A stretch of DNA of 64,000 nt from Empedobacter stercoris (GTDB lineage: Bacteria > Bacteroidota > Bacteroidia > Flavobacteriales > Weeksellaceae): assembly GCF_020281205.1 (NCBI RefSeq), contig NZ_JACXZC010000010.1, forward strand, positions 26,970 to 90,969. The letters are read 5' to 3'. The notes beneath the pieces were generated by a model. It saw only the letters and a program-made list of their open reading frames with translations. It made no database searches and was not told the DNA's origin. This document shows positions 45,734-54,825 of this stretch, piece by piece (position 1 is the first letter of the stretch; each line of letters begins with the position of its first letter). Made by a program: the position numbers and the translations under genes.

Positions 45734-47218
45734 ATGAGTCAAAAATTAACGTTGGATCAAATTCAAAACTTTGAGGGAAAATACCCAAAGCAGCTTTGGC
45801 ATTTGTTTATGGTAGAAATGTGGGAGCGTTTTTGCTTTTACGGAATGAGAGGAGTTCTTGCCATTTTTATGGTAGATATGTTAGGACTTACAGATGCAGA
45901 ATCGAATTTGAAATATGGCGCAATCCAAGCCTTTGTTTACGCGTTTACGTTTGTAGGAGGTATTTTTGCTGATAAAATTTTAGGTTTCAAAAAGTCTTTA
46001 GTTTTTGGAGGATTGGTTATGGTTGCAGGAAACTTATTAATTGCTGCAGACCCACATCATTTCTTTTACTACGGGATTACACTGAGTATTATCGGAACAG
46101 GATTCTTCAAACCAAATATTTCTTCGATGGTTGGAGAACTTTATAAACCAGGCGATCCACGTCGTGATGCTGGTTTTGGATTATTTTATTCGGGAATTAA
46201 CATTGGTGCCTTTTTAGGAGGTATTGTTTGTGTTTATTTAGGAAAACAAGTGAGCTGGAACTTAGCTTTCTTAGCTGCAGGTATTGTGATGATTATTGGG
46301 GTTGTGTTGTTCCTATTTATTAGAAATGAATTAGGACCAATTGGTGATTCACCTCTAATAAAAATGGATCCTAAAAAACGATTAATTCGCGAAATTGCAG
46401 TTTATGCAGGTGCAATAGCTTGTATTCCATTAATCTTTATTATGATTCATAATACGGCATATACAGATATGTTTATGTTTATTGTTGGACCATTAGCAAT
46501 CATTTATTTTTTAATCCAATTATATAAAATTCCAGATTCTAAAGATAAAAGTAAGTTTATTGCAGCCTTTATTATGATTGCATTTTCTATTTTATTCTTT
46601 GCAATCTTCGAACAAGCAGGAGGTTCTTTAGCTTTGTTTGCGAATAAAAATTTACATTCTACTTTATTCTCAGTTCCATTAGATCCAAATATTGTAAATA
46701 ACAGTGCAAACTCTTTATACGTAATCATTTTTGCACCTTTATTAGGATTAGTTTGGTTATGGATGGCTAAAAAGAAAATTGAACCAAATACAGTTGTAAA
46801 ATTTGGTTTAGCGTTCTTAATGTTAGCAGGTGCATATTACATTTTCTATTCGTTAAGATTCTTTGCAGATGAAAACGGATTATCTTCATTAGAGATATTT
46901 GCTTTAGCGTATTTCGTTGTAACAATAGCAGAATTATGTCTTTCTCCAATTGGTTTATCGATGGTAACAAAGTTATCACCTAAGCATTTAGGAGGAATGA
47001 TGATGGGGCTTTGGTTCTTAGCTTCTGCTTATGGACAATATTTGGCTGGTATTTTAGGAGCGGGAATGTCTTCTCCAAACGAAAATGCTTCATTAATGGA
47101 TAAATTAATGGCTTATACAGATGGTTATCAACAATTAGCTTTATATTCATTAATTGCTGGTATTATTGTAATCGCTTTATCCCCATTAATTCGCAAATTA
47201 ATGCAAGACGTAAAATAA
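45734..47218 (+). CDS. POT-family proton-coupled peptide transporter, copy 2
   Basis: 494 residues, 12-14 helices, the shortest of three tandem POT proteins. ExxER is at Glu28, Glu31, Arg32 (EMWERFCFYGMRG). The FEQAGGSLALFANKN region and ELCLSPIGLSMVTKLSPKH near the C-terminal half match the family. It has its own upstream space of 58 bases after the terminator; I see no clear -7 element there. POT3 follows after 29 bases. Confidence 0.92.
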   Translation: MSQKLTLDQIQNFEGKYPKQLWHLFMVEMWERFCFYGMRGVLAIFMVDMLGLTDAESNLKYGAIQAFVYAFTFVGGIFADKILGFKKSLVFGGLVMVAGNLLIAADPHHFFYYGITLSIIGTGFFKPNISSMVGELYKPGDPRRDAGFGLFYSGINIGAFLGGIVCVYLGKQVSWNLAFLAAGIVMIIGVVLFLFIRNELGPIGDSPLIKMDPKKRLIREIAVYAGAIACIPLIFIMIHNTAYTDMFMFIVGPLAIIYFLIQLYKIPDSKDKSKFIAAFIMIAFSILFFAIFEQAGGSLALFANKNLHSTLFSVPLDPNIVNNSANSLYVIIFAPLLGLVWLWMAKKKIEPNTVVKFGLAFLMLAGAYYIFYSLRFFADENGLSSLEIFALAYFVVTIAELCLSPIGLSMVTKLSPKHLGGMMMGLWFLASAYGQYLAGILGAGMSSPNENASLMDKLMAYTDGYQQLALYSLIAGIIVIALSPLIRKLMQDVK

Positions 47219-47247
47219 CTTTTAAGAAATACTTTTAACAAACAAAC

Positions 47248-49332
47248 ATGAGTTCAAAATCGGAAAATTTCTTTGATTCAAAAGTACTTGGGCATCCTTC
47301 GGGTTTGTTCGTGCTTTTCTTTACAGAGATGTGGGAGCGTTTTTCATTCTACGGAATGCGCGTTTTATTAATTCAGTTTTTAACAGCTGCAGTTATTGGT
47401 TTAAATCCAGGCTGGGAATGGTCTATTGAAAAGGCAACAGCTTTATACGGAACCTACGCAATGTTACTATACATTACGCCTATTTTTGGAGGTATTATTG
47501 CCGATAAATACATAGGTTATCGATGGGCAGTAGTTGTAGGGGCGATAATTATGACGTTAGGTCACGCTTTTATGGCCTTTGACACTCCATTATTTTTATA
47601 CTTAGGATTAGGATGTTTGGTAATTGGAACAGGATTCTTTAAGCCAAACATGACATCAATCTTATCAGAAATGTATAAAGATTTCCCAGAGAAAAAAGAT
47701 GGTGCTTATACAATCTTCTATATGGGAGTTAATGCTGGTGCATTCTTCGGAATGATGTTATGTGGATTCTTAGCAGAAAAAGTTGGATGGCATTGGGGAT
47801 TCGGATTAGCTGGAATCTTTATGTTATTAGGAACATTGCAATTCTGGTTGGCTAAACCATTATTTGGACATATAGGTGAAGTTCCATCAAAAACTGGAAA
47901 TCAAATTACTGCTGACGATGAAACACCAAAATATGAGCCAGGTGAAAAACCAAATCCTTTTACTATTTTAGATCAAATCTTAATCGTTATAATGACGTTA
48001 TTAGGTTTAGGATATGCGTTCAATGATCCCTTAAATGCAATTGGAGGAATTAATTTATTTGACTTTTCAATAGGAGGATTAGCAGGACAAAATGTAGTCA
48101 TTTTAATTGCATTATTCATGTTCTTCTTTGTCGTGATTCGTCGTTTAGCGAATTACACAAAAGTTGTTCGCGACCGTATGATTGCGGTTATTATTTTCGC
48201 ATTCTTCGTTATTTTCTTCTGGATGTCTTTCGAGCAAGGAGCTACATCGTTAGTTATTTTTGCACGTGATAATACAGAACGTAATTTAATTGGAGGAGCT
48301 GCAATGGCATTCAATATCTTCAATACGTTATTAACAGTTATTCCATTATTGTTTATCACGTATGTATTGTTTTTGTTAGCAAAACAAACATTCAAAAAAG
48401 CTGCCGCATCTAATGTCGTTTTAGCATTTACTTTCTTAGGAATTTGGGCTGCTGCTATTTGGATGTTAAACTACAACTGGTCTTCTCACTCTTACGATGT
48501 TTCGTACCAAGCAATCAAAACAGCAAAAGTAGATGATGCAGGAAAACCTGTTTTAGACGATAAAGGACAAGCAACTTTTAACTTAGAACCAGTAACGGCT
48601 TCTTATGTTGCAAAACCAACAGATGTCATTGTAGATGACGTGATTAATTTAGCTTCTCAAGATGCTTTGACACAAGGAACGGCGATTAACATTCACAAAG
48701 AAGGAGATAAATTTGTATTAGTTTCTCCAGAAAGTTTAGTAAAATTAGATGCTGAATATAAAAATCAAAATAAACCGTCTGAAATTGTACCTGCTAAAGT
48801 TGCAGAAATTAAGGATAGTCAAGTAGAGATTACCGTTTCTTGGTTTTCTACTTTAAACTCGTTCTTCATTATTGCTTTAGCATCCTTAGTTTCTCGTATT
48901 TGGGATTCTAAATATAACCCTTCAGCTTCAGTAAAATATGGTTTAGGATTAATCATTATGGCAATCGGATTCGGTTTCTTAGCTTTCGGTTCTTACGGAA
49001 TCTCAGAAGGTGTTCGTGTTTCGATTATTTGGTTAGTATTGGCTTACTTGTTCCACACATTAGGTGAACTCTGTTTATCACCAGTTGGACTTTCGTATGT
49101 TTCGAAATTAGTACCAGCACGTATGATTGCATTTATGTTCGGAATGTGGTACCTTGCAATTGCAATTGGTAACAAATTGGCAGCTATTTTAGGAGGTCAA
49201 ATCGAAAATATTACAAAAGAATACTCGTTATCAACTTTCTTCTTAATCTTTACAATTGTTCCAATTGTAGCAGGTTTAATCGTTATTGCATTAAATCCAA
49301 TAATGAAGAAATTGATGCACGGAGTTAAATAA
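47248..49332 (+). CDS. POT-family peptide transporter, copy 3, with extra periplasmic segment
   Basis: 694 residues, much longer than the usual 450-530. ExxER is at Glu27, Glu30, Arg31. The extra length lies mainly at about 412-525, between NYNWSSHSYDVSYQ and VSWFSTLNSFFII. At that point copy 1 has only a short loop (REFNSVETEVAASWF). The insertion is hydrophilic, with strand-like repeats (KVDDAGKPVLDDKGQATF, EGDKFVLVSPESL), and would sit outside the membrane between two helices. A further hydrophobic insertion (about 240-275) may add helices. It precedes the thioredoxin-like gene by 14 bases. Confidence 0.9.
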   Translation: MSSKSENFFDSKVLGHPSGLFVLFFTEMWERFSFYGMRVLLIQFLTAAVIGLNPGWEWSIEKATALYGTYAMLLYITPIFGGIIADKYIGYRWAVVVGAIIMTLGHAFMAFDTPLFLYLGLGCLVIGTGFFKPNMTSILSEMYKDFPEKKDGAYTIFYMGVNAGAFFGMMLCGFLAEKVGWHWGFGLAGIFMLLGTLQFWLAKPLFGHIGEVPSKTGNQITADDETPKYEPGEKPNPFTILDQILIVIMTLLGLGYAFNDPLNAIGGINLFDFSIGGLAGQNVVILIALFMFFFVVIRRLANYTKVVRDRMIAVIIFAFFVIFFWMSFEQGATSLVIFARDNTERNLIGGAAMAFNIFNTLLTVIPLLFITYVLFLLAKQTFKKAAASNVVLAFTFLGIWAAAIWMLNYNWSSHSYDVSYQAIKTAKVDDAGKPVLDDKGQATFNLEPVTASYVAKPTDVIVDDVINLASQDALTQGTAINIHKEGDKFVLVSPESLVKLDAEYKNQNKPSEIVPAKVAEIKDSQVEITVSWFSTLNSFFIIALASLVSRIWDSKYNPSASVKYGLGLIIMAIGFGFLAFGSYGISEGVRVSIIWLVLAYLFHTLGELCLSPVGLSYVSKLVPARMIAFMFGMWYLAIAIGNKLAAILGGQIENITKEYSLSTFFLIFTIVPIVAGLIVIALNPIMKKLMHGVK

Positions 49333-49346
49333 TAAAGATTGAAATT

Positions 49347-49790
49347 ATGAAATCAAGTTTAGTCATCGCAACGTTAATTTTATCGTCATTTCTTTTCGGA
49401 CAAGAAATTAAATGGTTATCCTTAGAGGAAGCGTCAAAGGAAATCAAAGCACATCCAGAAAAACCTGTATTGATTAATTTTTATACTACTTGGTGTGGAT
49501 TCTGTAAGCGTTTAGACAAAGAAACCTTTGCAAATGCTCAAGTTTCAGAATATGTAAACAACAATTATATTGCTGTAAAATTTGATGCAGAAACAAAAGA
49601 TATGGTGAAATTCATGGGAATTCAATATACATATATTGCTCCTGCAAAAGCGAATTATTTGGCTTATGCGCTAACAAACGGACAATTGAGTTATCCTGCT
49701 ACTGTATTAATTAATGGCAAAGGAGATATCAATAAAATTGTTTTAGGTTATCGTAGTTCATCTGATTTCATAACTGATATCAAAATTTAA
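49347..49790 (+). CDS. Exported thioredoxin-like protein
   Basis: 147 residues: signal peptide (MKSSLVIATLILSSFLFGQ), then a thioredoxin fold with the redox pair Cys50-Cys53 in TTWCGFCKRLD. The cis-Pro loop is read in SYPATVLIN. It belongs to the thioredoxin_7-like group. Probably a periplasmic thiol reductase or oxidase. Short spacing to POT3 suggests cotranscription. Its 3' end overlaps the convergent comEC gene by 11 bases. Confidence 0.82.
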   Translation: MKSSLVIATLILSSFLFGQEIKWLSLEEASKEIKAHPEKPVLINFYTTWCGFCKRLDKETFANAQVSEYVNNNYIAVKFDAETKDMVKFMGIQYTYIAPAKANYLAYALTNGQLSYPATVLINGKGDINKIVLGYRSSSDFITDIKI

Positions 49791-51753
49791 TTAAGAAATA
49801 ACCTTGTGTAGAGGTTTTCCATAAAACAGAATCGAATTTATTTTCTAATTCTGAAACAACAGAAGGGTAGTTGCTGGCATCAGCAATTACCCTTTTTAAT
49901 TGACTATTTTTTTCGAATGAATATGAGTTAGACTGATGAATCAACACATAAAAAGGAAGATCAGAAATATCGGAATGTTCTTCATTTAATAAGAGTTTAA
50001 ATGATTTAGTTTCGATTGAATGTGGATGTTTGATAAAATATTGATGTCGAAAAGATGAATGATAAGAATAGAAATCTACTTGTTTAATTCGTTGATGAAT
50101 TTTATAAGGTTTAATCGTAAAATTATACGTTTTTTCGTCTAAAGGTTTTTCGCTTAGAACAACTAAATAACGTTGATTTCGTATTCCAATTATACTATTC
50201 TTGTATTGATTAAAAACGATTAATTCATTCGACTTATTCAATTGATAAACGTGGTACAATCGTTCCATTTGAATCACCAATAAACAAGTCAAGCAAATGA
50301 ATAAAGCAGTTGTCGATTTTTTGAGGAACAATGGTTTCAGAAAATATAAAATAACGCCAATCAACATTGCTGTGAATAGACTAATGTAGACTTCTTTTGC
50401 TATAAAATTAAAATCAGATAACCAATAAATGTATTGATTAATGATAGAAATAAATTGATTAAAAACCCACGTATAAGCTGGAATTTCGACCTTAATGATA
50501 ATTAAAACAATACTAATTATTCCGCCACAAATCATAAAAAAAGAAGCAGGAATCAATACTAAGTTTCCAAATAAAAACAAGCCAGAAAACTGATTAAAAT
50601 AGAAAACAGAAACAGGTAATGTACCCAATTGAGCAGATAAACTTGTTGATATCATAATCTTTATTTTCTTCAGAAAACTATTTTTCACTTTCCAAAAATG
50701 TTCGAAAATTGGATTAAGCCATACAATAAAAAAGACAGCCGAAAAGCTTAATTGAAAGCCAACATCAAACAAAAGATTAGGTTGAAACACCAAAATAATG
50801 AATGCAGAAAGCGAAAGGGTGTGGTAAATATTTTTAGGACGATTGAGTAATTCGCTGATATAATAAATAGAAATCATCAATGCAGAACGAAAAACAGGCG
50901 GTTGTAATTCAACATAAAATGCAAAGAGCCAAATACAAATCAAACTGATAATAATTCTAACTTTACAACCATATTTTAAACTTAATAAAGGTTGCAAAAC
51001 GAATTGTAGGATCATGAAAATCATCATCACATGAAGTCCAGAAATTGATAAAATATGAACGACTCCAGTAGCAACATAACTTTGATTAAGTTCTTGAGAA
51101 AGTTCTGTTCTATCGCCCAAAAGCATCGAAGAAATAATAGCTCTACTTTCGAGCGAATAACCTTGTTTGGTTAATTGTTCTCTAATGATAACTTTCGATT
51201 TTGCAGACCAATTTCGAAAACCTTTTCCTTCTTTGTGAATAGAAATTATTTCGTTTGCAACTAATTGTGAATAAGTTCTTTTTCTATTTAAGAAACGTTT
51301 GTAATCAAATTGAAAAGGATTTAGAGGACCTTGAATTTCGGTTTCTTGACCATATACAATCACTTCATCATTTGGATATAATTTTGTTTGTTGAGATTTT
51401 AAATGAAGTAAAATTTGTTTGTTATTTTCAATGTCCTTAACAATATAATTTGTGTATTTTTCAGTTGAATTTGAATTGTAGTAGACTTTTAAGAGATGAG
51501 CTTTTGAGTCGGATTCAATGATATTTTTTGAATATTGATTATAATTCTGGTGAATATAATAGCCTAAAATAGGCGAAATGATTAAAAAAGGAATGATATT
51601 TTGACGATTCTGATTATTTAATAGGGAGATAAAAAGAAGAATAATCAGTAGAAAAAATATAATTCGTAAATTTGTAGCAGGAATTAATAATTCAGAAATA
51701 ATTATTCCAATTGAGAAACAAATTGTTAGGATAAAGAATAGATATTTTTTCAC
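49780..51753 (-). CDS. comEC: ComEC/Rec2-family DNA uptake channel protein
   Basis: 657 residues with about ten membrane helices. An N-terminal DUF4131-like region (about 25-170) precedes the competence domain (about 190-480), with the signature HILSISGLHVMMI near 235. The family's C-terminal metallo-beta-lactamase domain is not recognisable; about 150 residues without its HxHxDH motif take its place. ComEC carries single-stranded DNA across the inner membrane in naturally competent bacteria; other competence genes are not in the window. Confidence 0.85.
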   Translation of the reverse strand: MKKYLFFILTICFSIGIIISELLIPATNLRIIFFLLIILLFISLLNNQNRQNIIPFLIISPILGYYIHQNYNQYSKNIIESDSKAHLLKVYYNSNSTEKYTNYIVKDIENNKQILLHLKSQQTKLYPNDEVIVYGQETEIQGPLNPFQFDYKRFLNRKRTYSQLVANEIISIHKEGKGFRNWSAKSKVIIREQLTKQGYSLESRAIISSMLLGDRTELSQELNQSYVATGVVHILSISGLHVMMIFMILQFVLQPLLSLKYGCKVRIIISLICIWLFAFYVELQPPVFRSALMISIYYISELLNRPKNIYHTLSLSAFIILVFQPNLLFDVGFQLSFSAVFFIVWLNPIFEHFWKVKNSFLKKIKIMISTSLSAQLGTLPVSVFYFNQFSGLFLFGNLVLIPASFFMICGGIISIVLIIIKVEIPAYTWVFNQFISIINQYIYWLSDFNFIAKEVYISLFTAMLIGVILYFLKPLFLKKSTTALFICLTCLLVIQMERLYHVYQLNKSNELIVFNQYKNSIIGIRNQRYLVVLSEKPLDEKTYNFTIKPYKIHQRIKQVDFYSYHSSFRHQYFIKHPHSIETKSFKLLLNEEHSDISDLPFYVLIHQSNSYSFEKNSQLKRVIADASNYPSVVSELENKFDSVLWKTSTQGYFLIKF

Positions 51754-51829
51754 CCCAATAATTTAAGACAATATTTATAAATAGTAGGTTTTAATCATTT
51801 GTAAATGAGTTGATTAAAAAAATAGAGAA

Positions 51830-52267
51830 ATGAAGAAAATTATTATACTAATTGTGTTATTTTTCACTCAAGTAGCTATGGCACAGATTGATGTGAAGTT
51901 AACAATTACAAATCTTAAAAAAACGAAGGGAAATCTGGCAATTGAGTTTTATAGAAATGTAGAAAATTATACAAAAGGTCAAAATGCATTCAAGAAATTA
52001 TATATTCCTGTTGCTGAGATTGATAAATATGAAACGGTTTTTAAAGATATCGAACCTACTTTTTATGCCGTAAAAGTGTATTTAGATACCAATAACAACA
52101 AGAAACTTGATAAGAGTTTTTTAGGGGTTCGTAAAGAACCTTATGGTTTTTCGAAGAATTTAGATCCTATTTTAAGGGAACCTACTTTTGAGGAAGCAAA
52201 AATAGAAATGACGGAAGAAAATAATACGATTTCAATAAAATTGAATAATAATAAAGGCGATGATTAA
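51830..52267 (+). CDS. DUF2141 family exported protein
   Basis: 145 residues with a signal peptide (MKKIIILIVLFFTQVAMAQ) and the DUF2141 pattern: KGNLAIEFYRNVENY, a middle AVKVYLDTNNNKKLDKSFLG, and KEPYGFSKN near residue 105. The family has an immunoglobulin-like fold of unknown role in the cell envelope. It is monocistronic and convergent with the second ECF module. Confidence 0.85.
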   Translation: MKKIIILIVLFFTQVAMAQIDVKLTITNLKKTKGNLAIEFYRNVENYTKGQNAFKKLYIPVAEIDKYETVFKDIEPTFYAVKVYLDTNNNKKLDKSFLGVRKEPYGFSKNLDPILREPTFEEAKIEMTEENNTISIKLNNNKGDD

Positions 52268-52282
52268 CCACGTCTTTATGGA

Positions 52283-53632
52283 TTAAAATTTAATCGAAAA
52301 GCCTAAATTCAATCCGAATAAAGAAGGATTTTTGGTATCTACATTTTTCAAAGGATTAATCATATACCTATAATTTGGTTCAAGATTTATACTTGATTTA
52401 TTCGATAAATTATACTCCAATTTAACACCAGCATTTGCGCTATAACTTGTATTGTTCAAGTTATTTGCTTCACCCAACTTGTATCGAGATTTTGTGTTGG
52501 TATCTGCCAAAGAAATGGAGTTTTTTGTAAGAATATAATAACTTCCTCCCGCTGTTGCAAGAAGGTTAAACTTTTCGAAACTTGCTAATTTGTATTCTGC
52601 TTCTACAGGAACTTCAATGTAATTAATTTTTTGTTCCATGTTATTTGTTTCAGAAGAAAGCATAGTCATCATTGTACTTTGAGAGGCATTATTGGCAACT
52701 ACTCTAATATTAGTGTGATAATTAATGTTATTAGATGATTTTGGAGCGTTTGCAGAAAGTGCAGAAATCCCAGTATTGATTCCAGAATTAACATTTGTTG
52801 TATGCTGTTGTAACTCCACTTTAGCAATACCAGAACGGATGTTTAAATTTTTATTTATTCGAACCGAAACTTTTGCACCATACGCAACTGTAATGCTGTT
52901 TTTGATGTTATAATCGTTAAATTCATTCGCTAAAATAGACTTTGAATCTAATATTATGGTTGGATTAACATAAGAAGAAATGGCCAGAATAGGCGCTTTA
53001 GGTTTGATTTCTATTTTTTCCTCTTCTTTTTTATTCTTTTCTTCTTCAAGAACCAATTCTAATGGTTTTTCGTCTTGATTTTTTAGGATAGTATTTTGCT
53101 GAAAATTATTTCCTTTCTCACTAAAAGAGTTATTCTTTTGGTCTGATAGCTCGTTTTGGAAAGAATTATTTAGGGGAAATTTTTGTGTTTGATTTTCTTC
53201 TTTTTGATTTGTAGTAGAAAACAACGTTGACTTTTTATTTAATTCATCAAAATATGAATTTGGTTGTTTAGTCATATTATCATCTTGTGGAAGATTGTTT
53301 GTTGTTGAAGTTACTGGATTTTTAAAAGAATTTTTCTCCTCTACATTTTCATTTTTATTTGAAAAGTTTTGATTAGAATTTATGTTAGTTTTTACAATTT
53401 CATTCGTTGGAAACGGATGATTTGTAGTCGCATCATTTTGATTAAAATAATAATACACCGAAATTCCAGCAACCAAACATGCTGCAGTAGAACTTATCCA
53501 ATAAAAAATCGGAACAATACGTTTTTTCTTCTTTTTTTCCTCTAATTTTTGTTGAATATTTTTCCACGCATCTGTCGGTGGTAATTGTGGTTGAGAGAGT
53601 TTATCTTTAATATGTTGATCTAATTTGTTCAT
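52283..53632 (-). CDS. Fused anti-sigma-like and outer-membrane barrel protein (Dma-like)
   Basis: 449 residues. Residues 1-40 are a charged cytoplasmic stretch (IKDKLS...PPTDAWKNIQQKL, then KKKKKR). One membrane helix lies at about 43-65 (FYWISSTAACLVAGISVYYY). A very Asn/Gln/Lys-rich linker (about 66-205) would cross the periplasm. The rest (about 210-449) has alternating strands and ends FGLNLGFSIKF, like an 8-stranded outer-membrane barrel with terminal Phe. There is no signal peptide. It overlaps the sigma gene by 4 bases (ATGA). The architecture matches what I recall as dual-membrane-spanning anti-sigma factors (Dma) of Bacteroides. The sigma-binding role is inferred. Confidence 0.75.
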   Translation of the reverse strand: MNKLDQHIKDKLSQPQLPPTDAWKNIQQKLEEKKKKKRIVPIFYWISSTAACLVAGISVYYYFNQNDATTNHPFPTNEIVKTNINSNQNFSNKNENVEEKNSFKNPVTSTTNNLPQDDNMTKQPNSYFDELNKKSTLFSTTNQKEENQTQKFPLNNSFQNELSDQKNNSFSEKGNNFQQNTILKNQDEKPLELVLEEEKNKKEEEKIEIKPKAPILAISSYVNPTIILDSKSILANEFNDYNIKNSITVAYGAKVSVRINKNLNIRSGIAKVELQQHTTNVNSGINTGISALSANAPKSSNNINYHTNIRVVANNASQSTMMTMLSSETNNMEQKINYIEVPVEAEYKLASFEKFNLLATAGGSYYILTKNSISLADTNTKSRYKLGEANNLNNTSYSANAGVKLEYNLSNKSSINLEPNYRYMINPLKNVDTKNPSLFGLNLGFSIKF

Positions 53633-54174
53633 TTGTTGACAGTTTTTGAAAGGTTGAGTTTTTGTTTTAATAAATTTCGCGCTCTTGATAAGTTTGATTT
53701 TGAAGTTCCTACCGAAATGTTTAACATTTCTGCAATTTCTTGGTGTGTAAATTCTTCAAAAACATAGAGGTTAAAAACTTGCCTGTACTGAGGTGGAAGA
53801 TTATGAACAACTTCTAATAATTGTTGATAATCAAAATTATCCTCAATATCTTCGTCGTCATCTTGTGTTATAATGAGTTTTTCATAGTCTTCAAATGGTA
53901 AAGTGTTTTTCTTTTTTAATTTCTCTAAATTGAGATTTACCATTATTCGTTTCATCCATCCTTCAAACGATCCTTCAAATTTGAATTGGTTAACCTTATT
54001 AAAGATATGAATAAATCCCTCTTGAAAAATATCTTGCGCATCTTCGTAACTTTCGGCATAGCGAAGACATATCGAGAACAAAACAGGTGAAAATTCAAGA
54101 TAAATTTCTTCTTGTGCTTTTCTATTTTGTTCTTGACATTGCTTGATTAAATATTCAAGAGAGTCTTTATTCAA
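53629..54174 (-). CDS. ECF-subfamily RNA polymerase sigma factor
   Basis: 181 residues with sigma region 2 (about 15-85: AQEEIYLEFSPVLFSICLRY, GSFEGWMKRIMVNLNL) and region 4 (about 115-170: YRQVFNLYVFEEFTHQEIAE, MLNISVGTSKSNLSRARNLL), separated by an acidic linker (DDDEDIEDN). It is similar to the sigma factor at 34632-35207, especially in region 4, so both may read related promoters. It starts 12 bases after the lipoprotein stop and overlaps the fused anti-sigma gene by 4 bases. Confidence 0.92.
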   Translation of the reverse strand: MNKDSLEYLIKQCQEQNRKAQEEIYLEFSPVLFSICLRYAESYEDAQDIFQEGFIHIFNKVNQFKFEGSFEGWMKRIMVNLNLEKLKKKNTLPFEDYEKLIITQDDDEDIEDNFDYQQLLEVVHNLPPQYRQVFNLYVFEEFTHQEIAEMLNISVGTSKSNLSRARNLLKQKLNLSKTVNK

Positions 54175-54186
54175 ACTTATTGGACT

Positions 54187-54627
54187 TTATTTTTCTTTGA
54201 TATCTAAAATGATTGAATCATAAATAGGTTTGTTTGATTCAATATTATTTCCTGTCCAGAATTTTAAGGTATATTGCCCAGCTTCTTTAGGAGTAAAATT
54301 TAATGTTTTTGTTTCTGAAGTAAGTTCTTGTACACATGAAGAACCGCTTGCTTGACTTGCATAAACTCCAATATGATGTTTAAATTTTGTATCTCCACTT
54401 AAAGAACTAAATTGAATAAAGTTCTGACAAGAATTTGCTTTTTGATAAGTTACATGAATGTTTGTTGTTTCTCCAACAGGCTTAATCGAGTCTTCGTGGA
54501 CATAGATATCAGTTGTAGGTAAAAAACCATAATTTGTAAAATCTCCATCATCATCTAAACAGCTAAAAGTTGATAATCCTATAGCACTAACCAAAGCAAA
54601 CATGCTTAATTTCTTCATTAATTTCAT
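54187..54627 (-). CDS. Lipoprotein heading the second ECF operon, unrecognised
   Basis: 146 residues with a lipoprotein signal (MKKLSMFALVSAIGLSTFSC; the lipobox Cys is residue 23 of the longest frame). A second ATG at 54618 is the alternative start. The mature part has Cys residues in NSCQNF and SSCVQE and an Ig-like end (FTPKEAGQYTLKFWTGNN). I do not know the family. As first gene after the ECF promoter it may be a target or a sensor of the sigma factor. Confidence 0.7.
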   Translation of the reverse strand: MKLMKKLSMFALVSAIGLSTFSCLDDDGDFTNYGFLPTTDIYVHEDSIKPVGETTNIHVTYQKANSCQNFIQFSSLSGDTKFKHHIGVYASQASGSSCVQELTSETKTLNFTPKEAGQYTLKFWTGNNIESNKPIYDSIILDIKEK

Positions 54628-54655
54628 TGGATGAGTTTTTTAATTGTTATAAATG

Positions 54656-54683
54656 TAAGATTACAATTTTTTAAAATGGTTGC
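54656..54683 (-). promoter_or_regulatory. ECF-type promoter of the second sigma module
   Basis: On the minus strand GCAACC (54683-54678), 16 bases, then ATCTTA (54661-54656). Same layout and spacer as 34580-34607 and 54826-54853. The predicted start is some 22 bases before the lipoprotein ATG. Confidence 0.6.
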
Positions 54684-54710
54684 GTTTTAAATTTAATTTT
54701 AACACTATAA

Positions 54711-54742
54711 AATTAAAAATCCTCTTGAGAATCAAGAGGATT
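54711..54742 (-). terminator. Minus-strand terminator after the lpxB downstream transcript
   Basis: A 10-bp stem (54741-54732 with 54728-54719, GAA-type loop) followed on the minus strand by TTTTTAATTTT. It lies 133 bases after the lpxB stop and just upstream of the lipoprotein promoter. Confidence 0.75.
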
Positions 54743-54819
54743 GCTTTGTTAGAAAAGGTTGTAAACTTTAAGTTAGGTCAATCCGAAACATTTTTAATAA
54801 TAGACTGAATGACATCTAT
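54711..54819 (-). ncRNA. Possible short ECF-controlled transcript (small RNA or micropeptide)
   Basis: About 110 bases bounded by an ECF-type promoter (54826-54853) and a terminator (54711-54742), with no known gene inside. It contains a 15-codon frame (54815-54768, MSFSLLLKMFRIDLT) starting almost at the predicted transcript end. It could be a small RNA, a micropeptide message, or only the tail of lpxB transcription. Unproven. Confidence 0.35.
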
Positions 54820-54825
54820 AGACTA

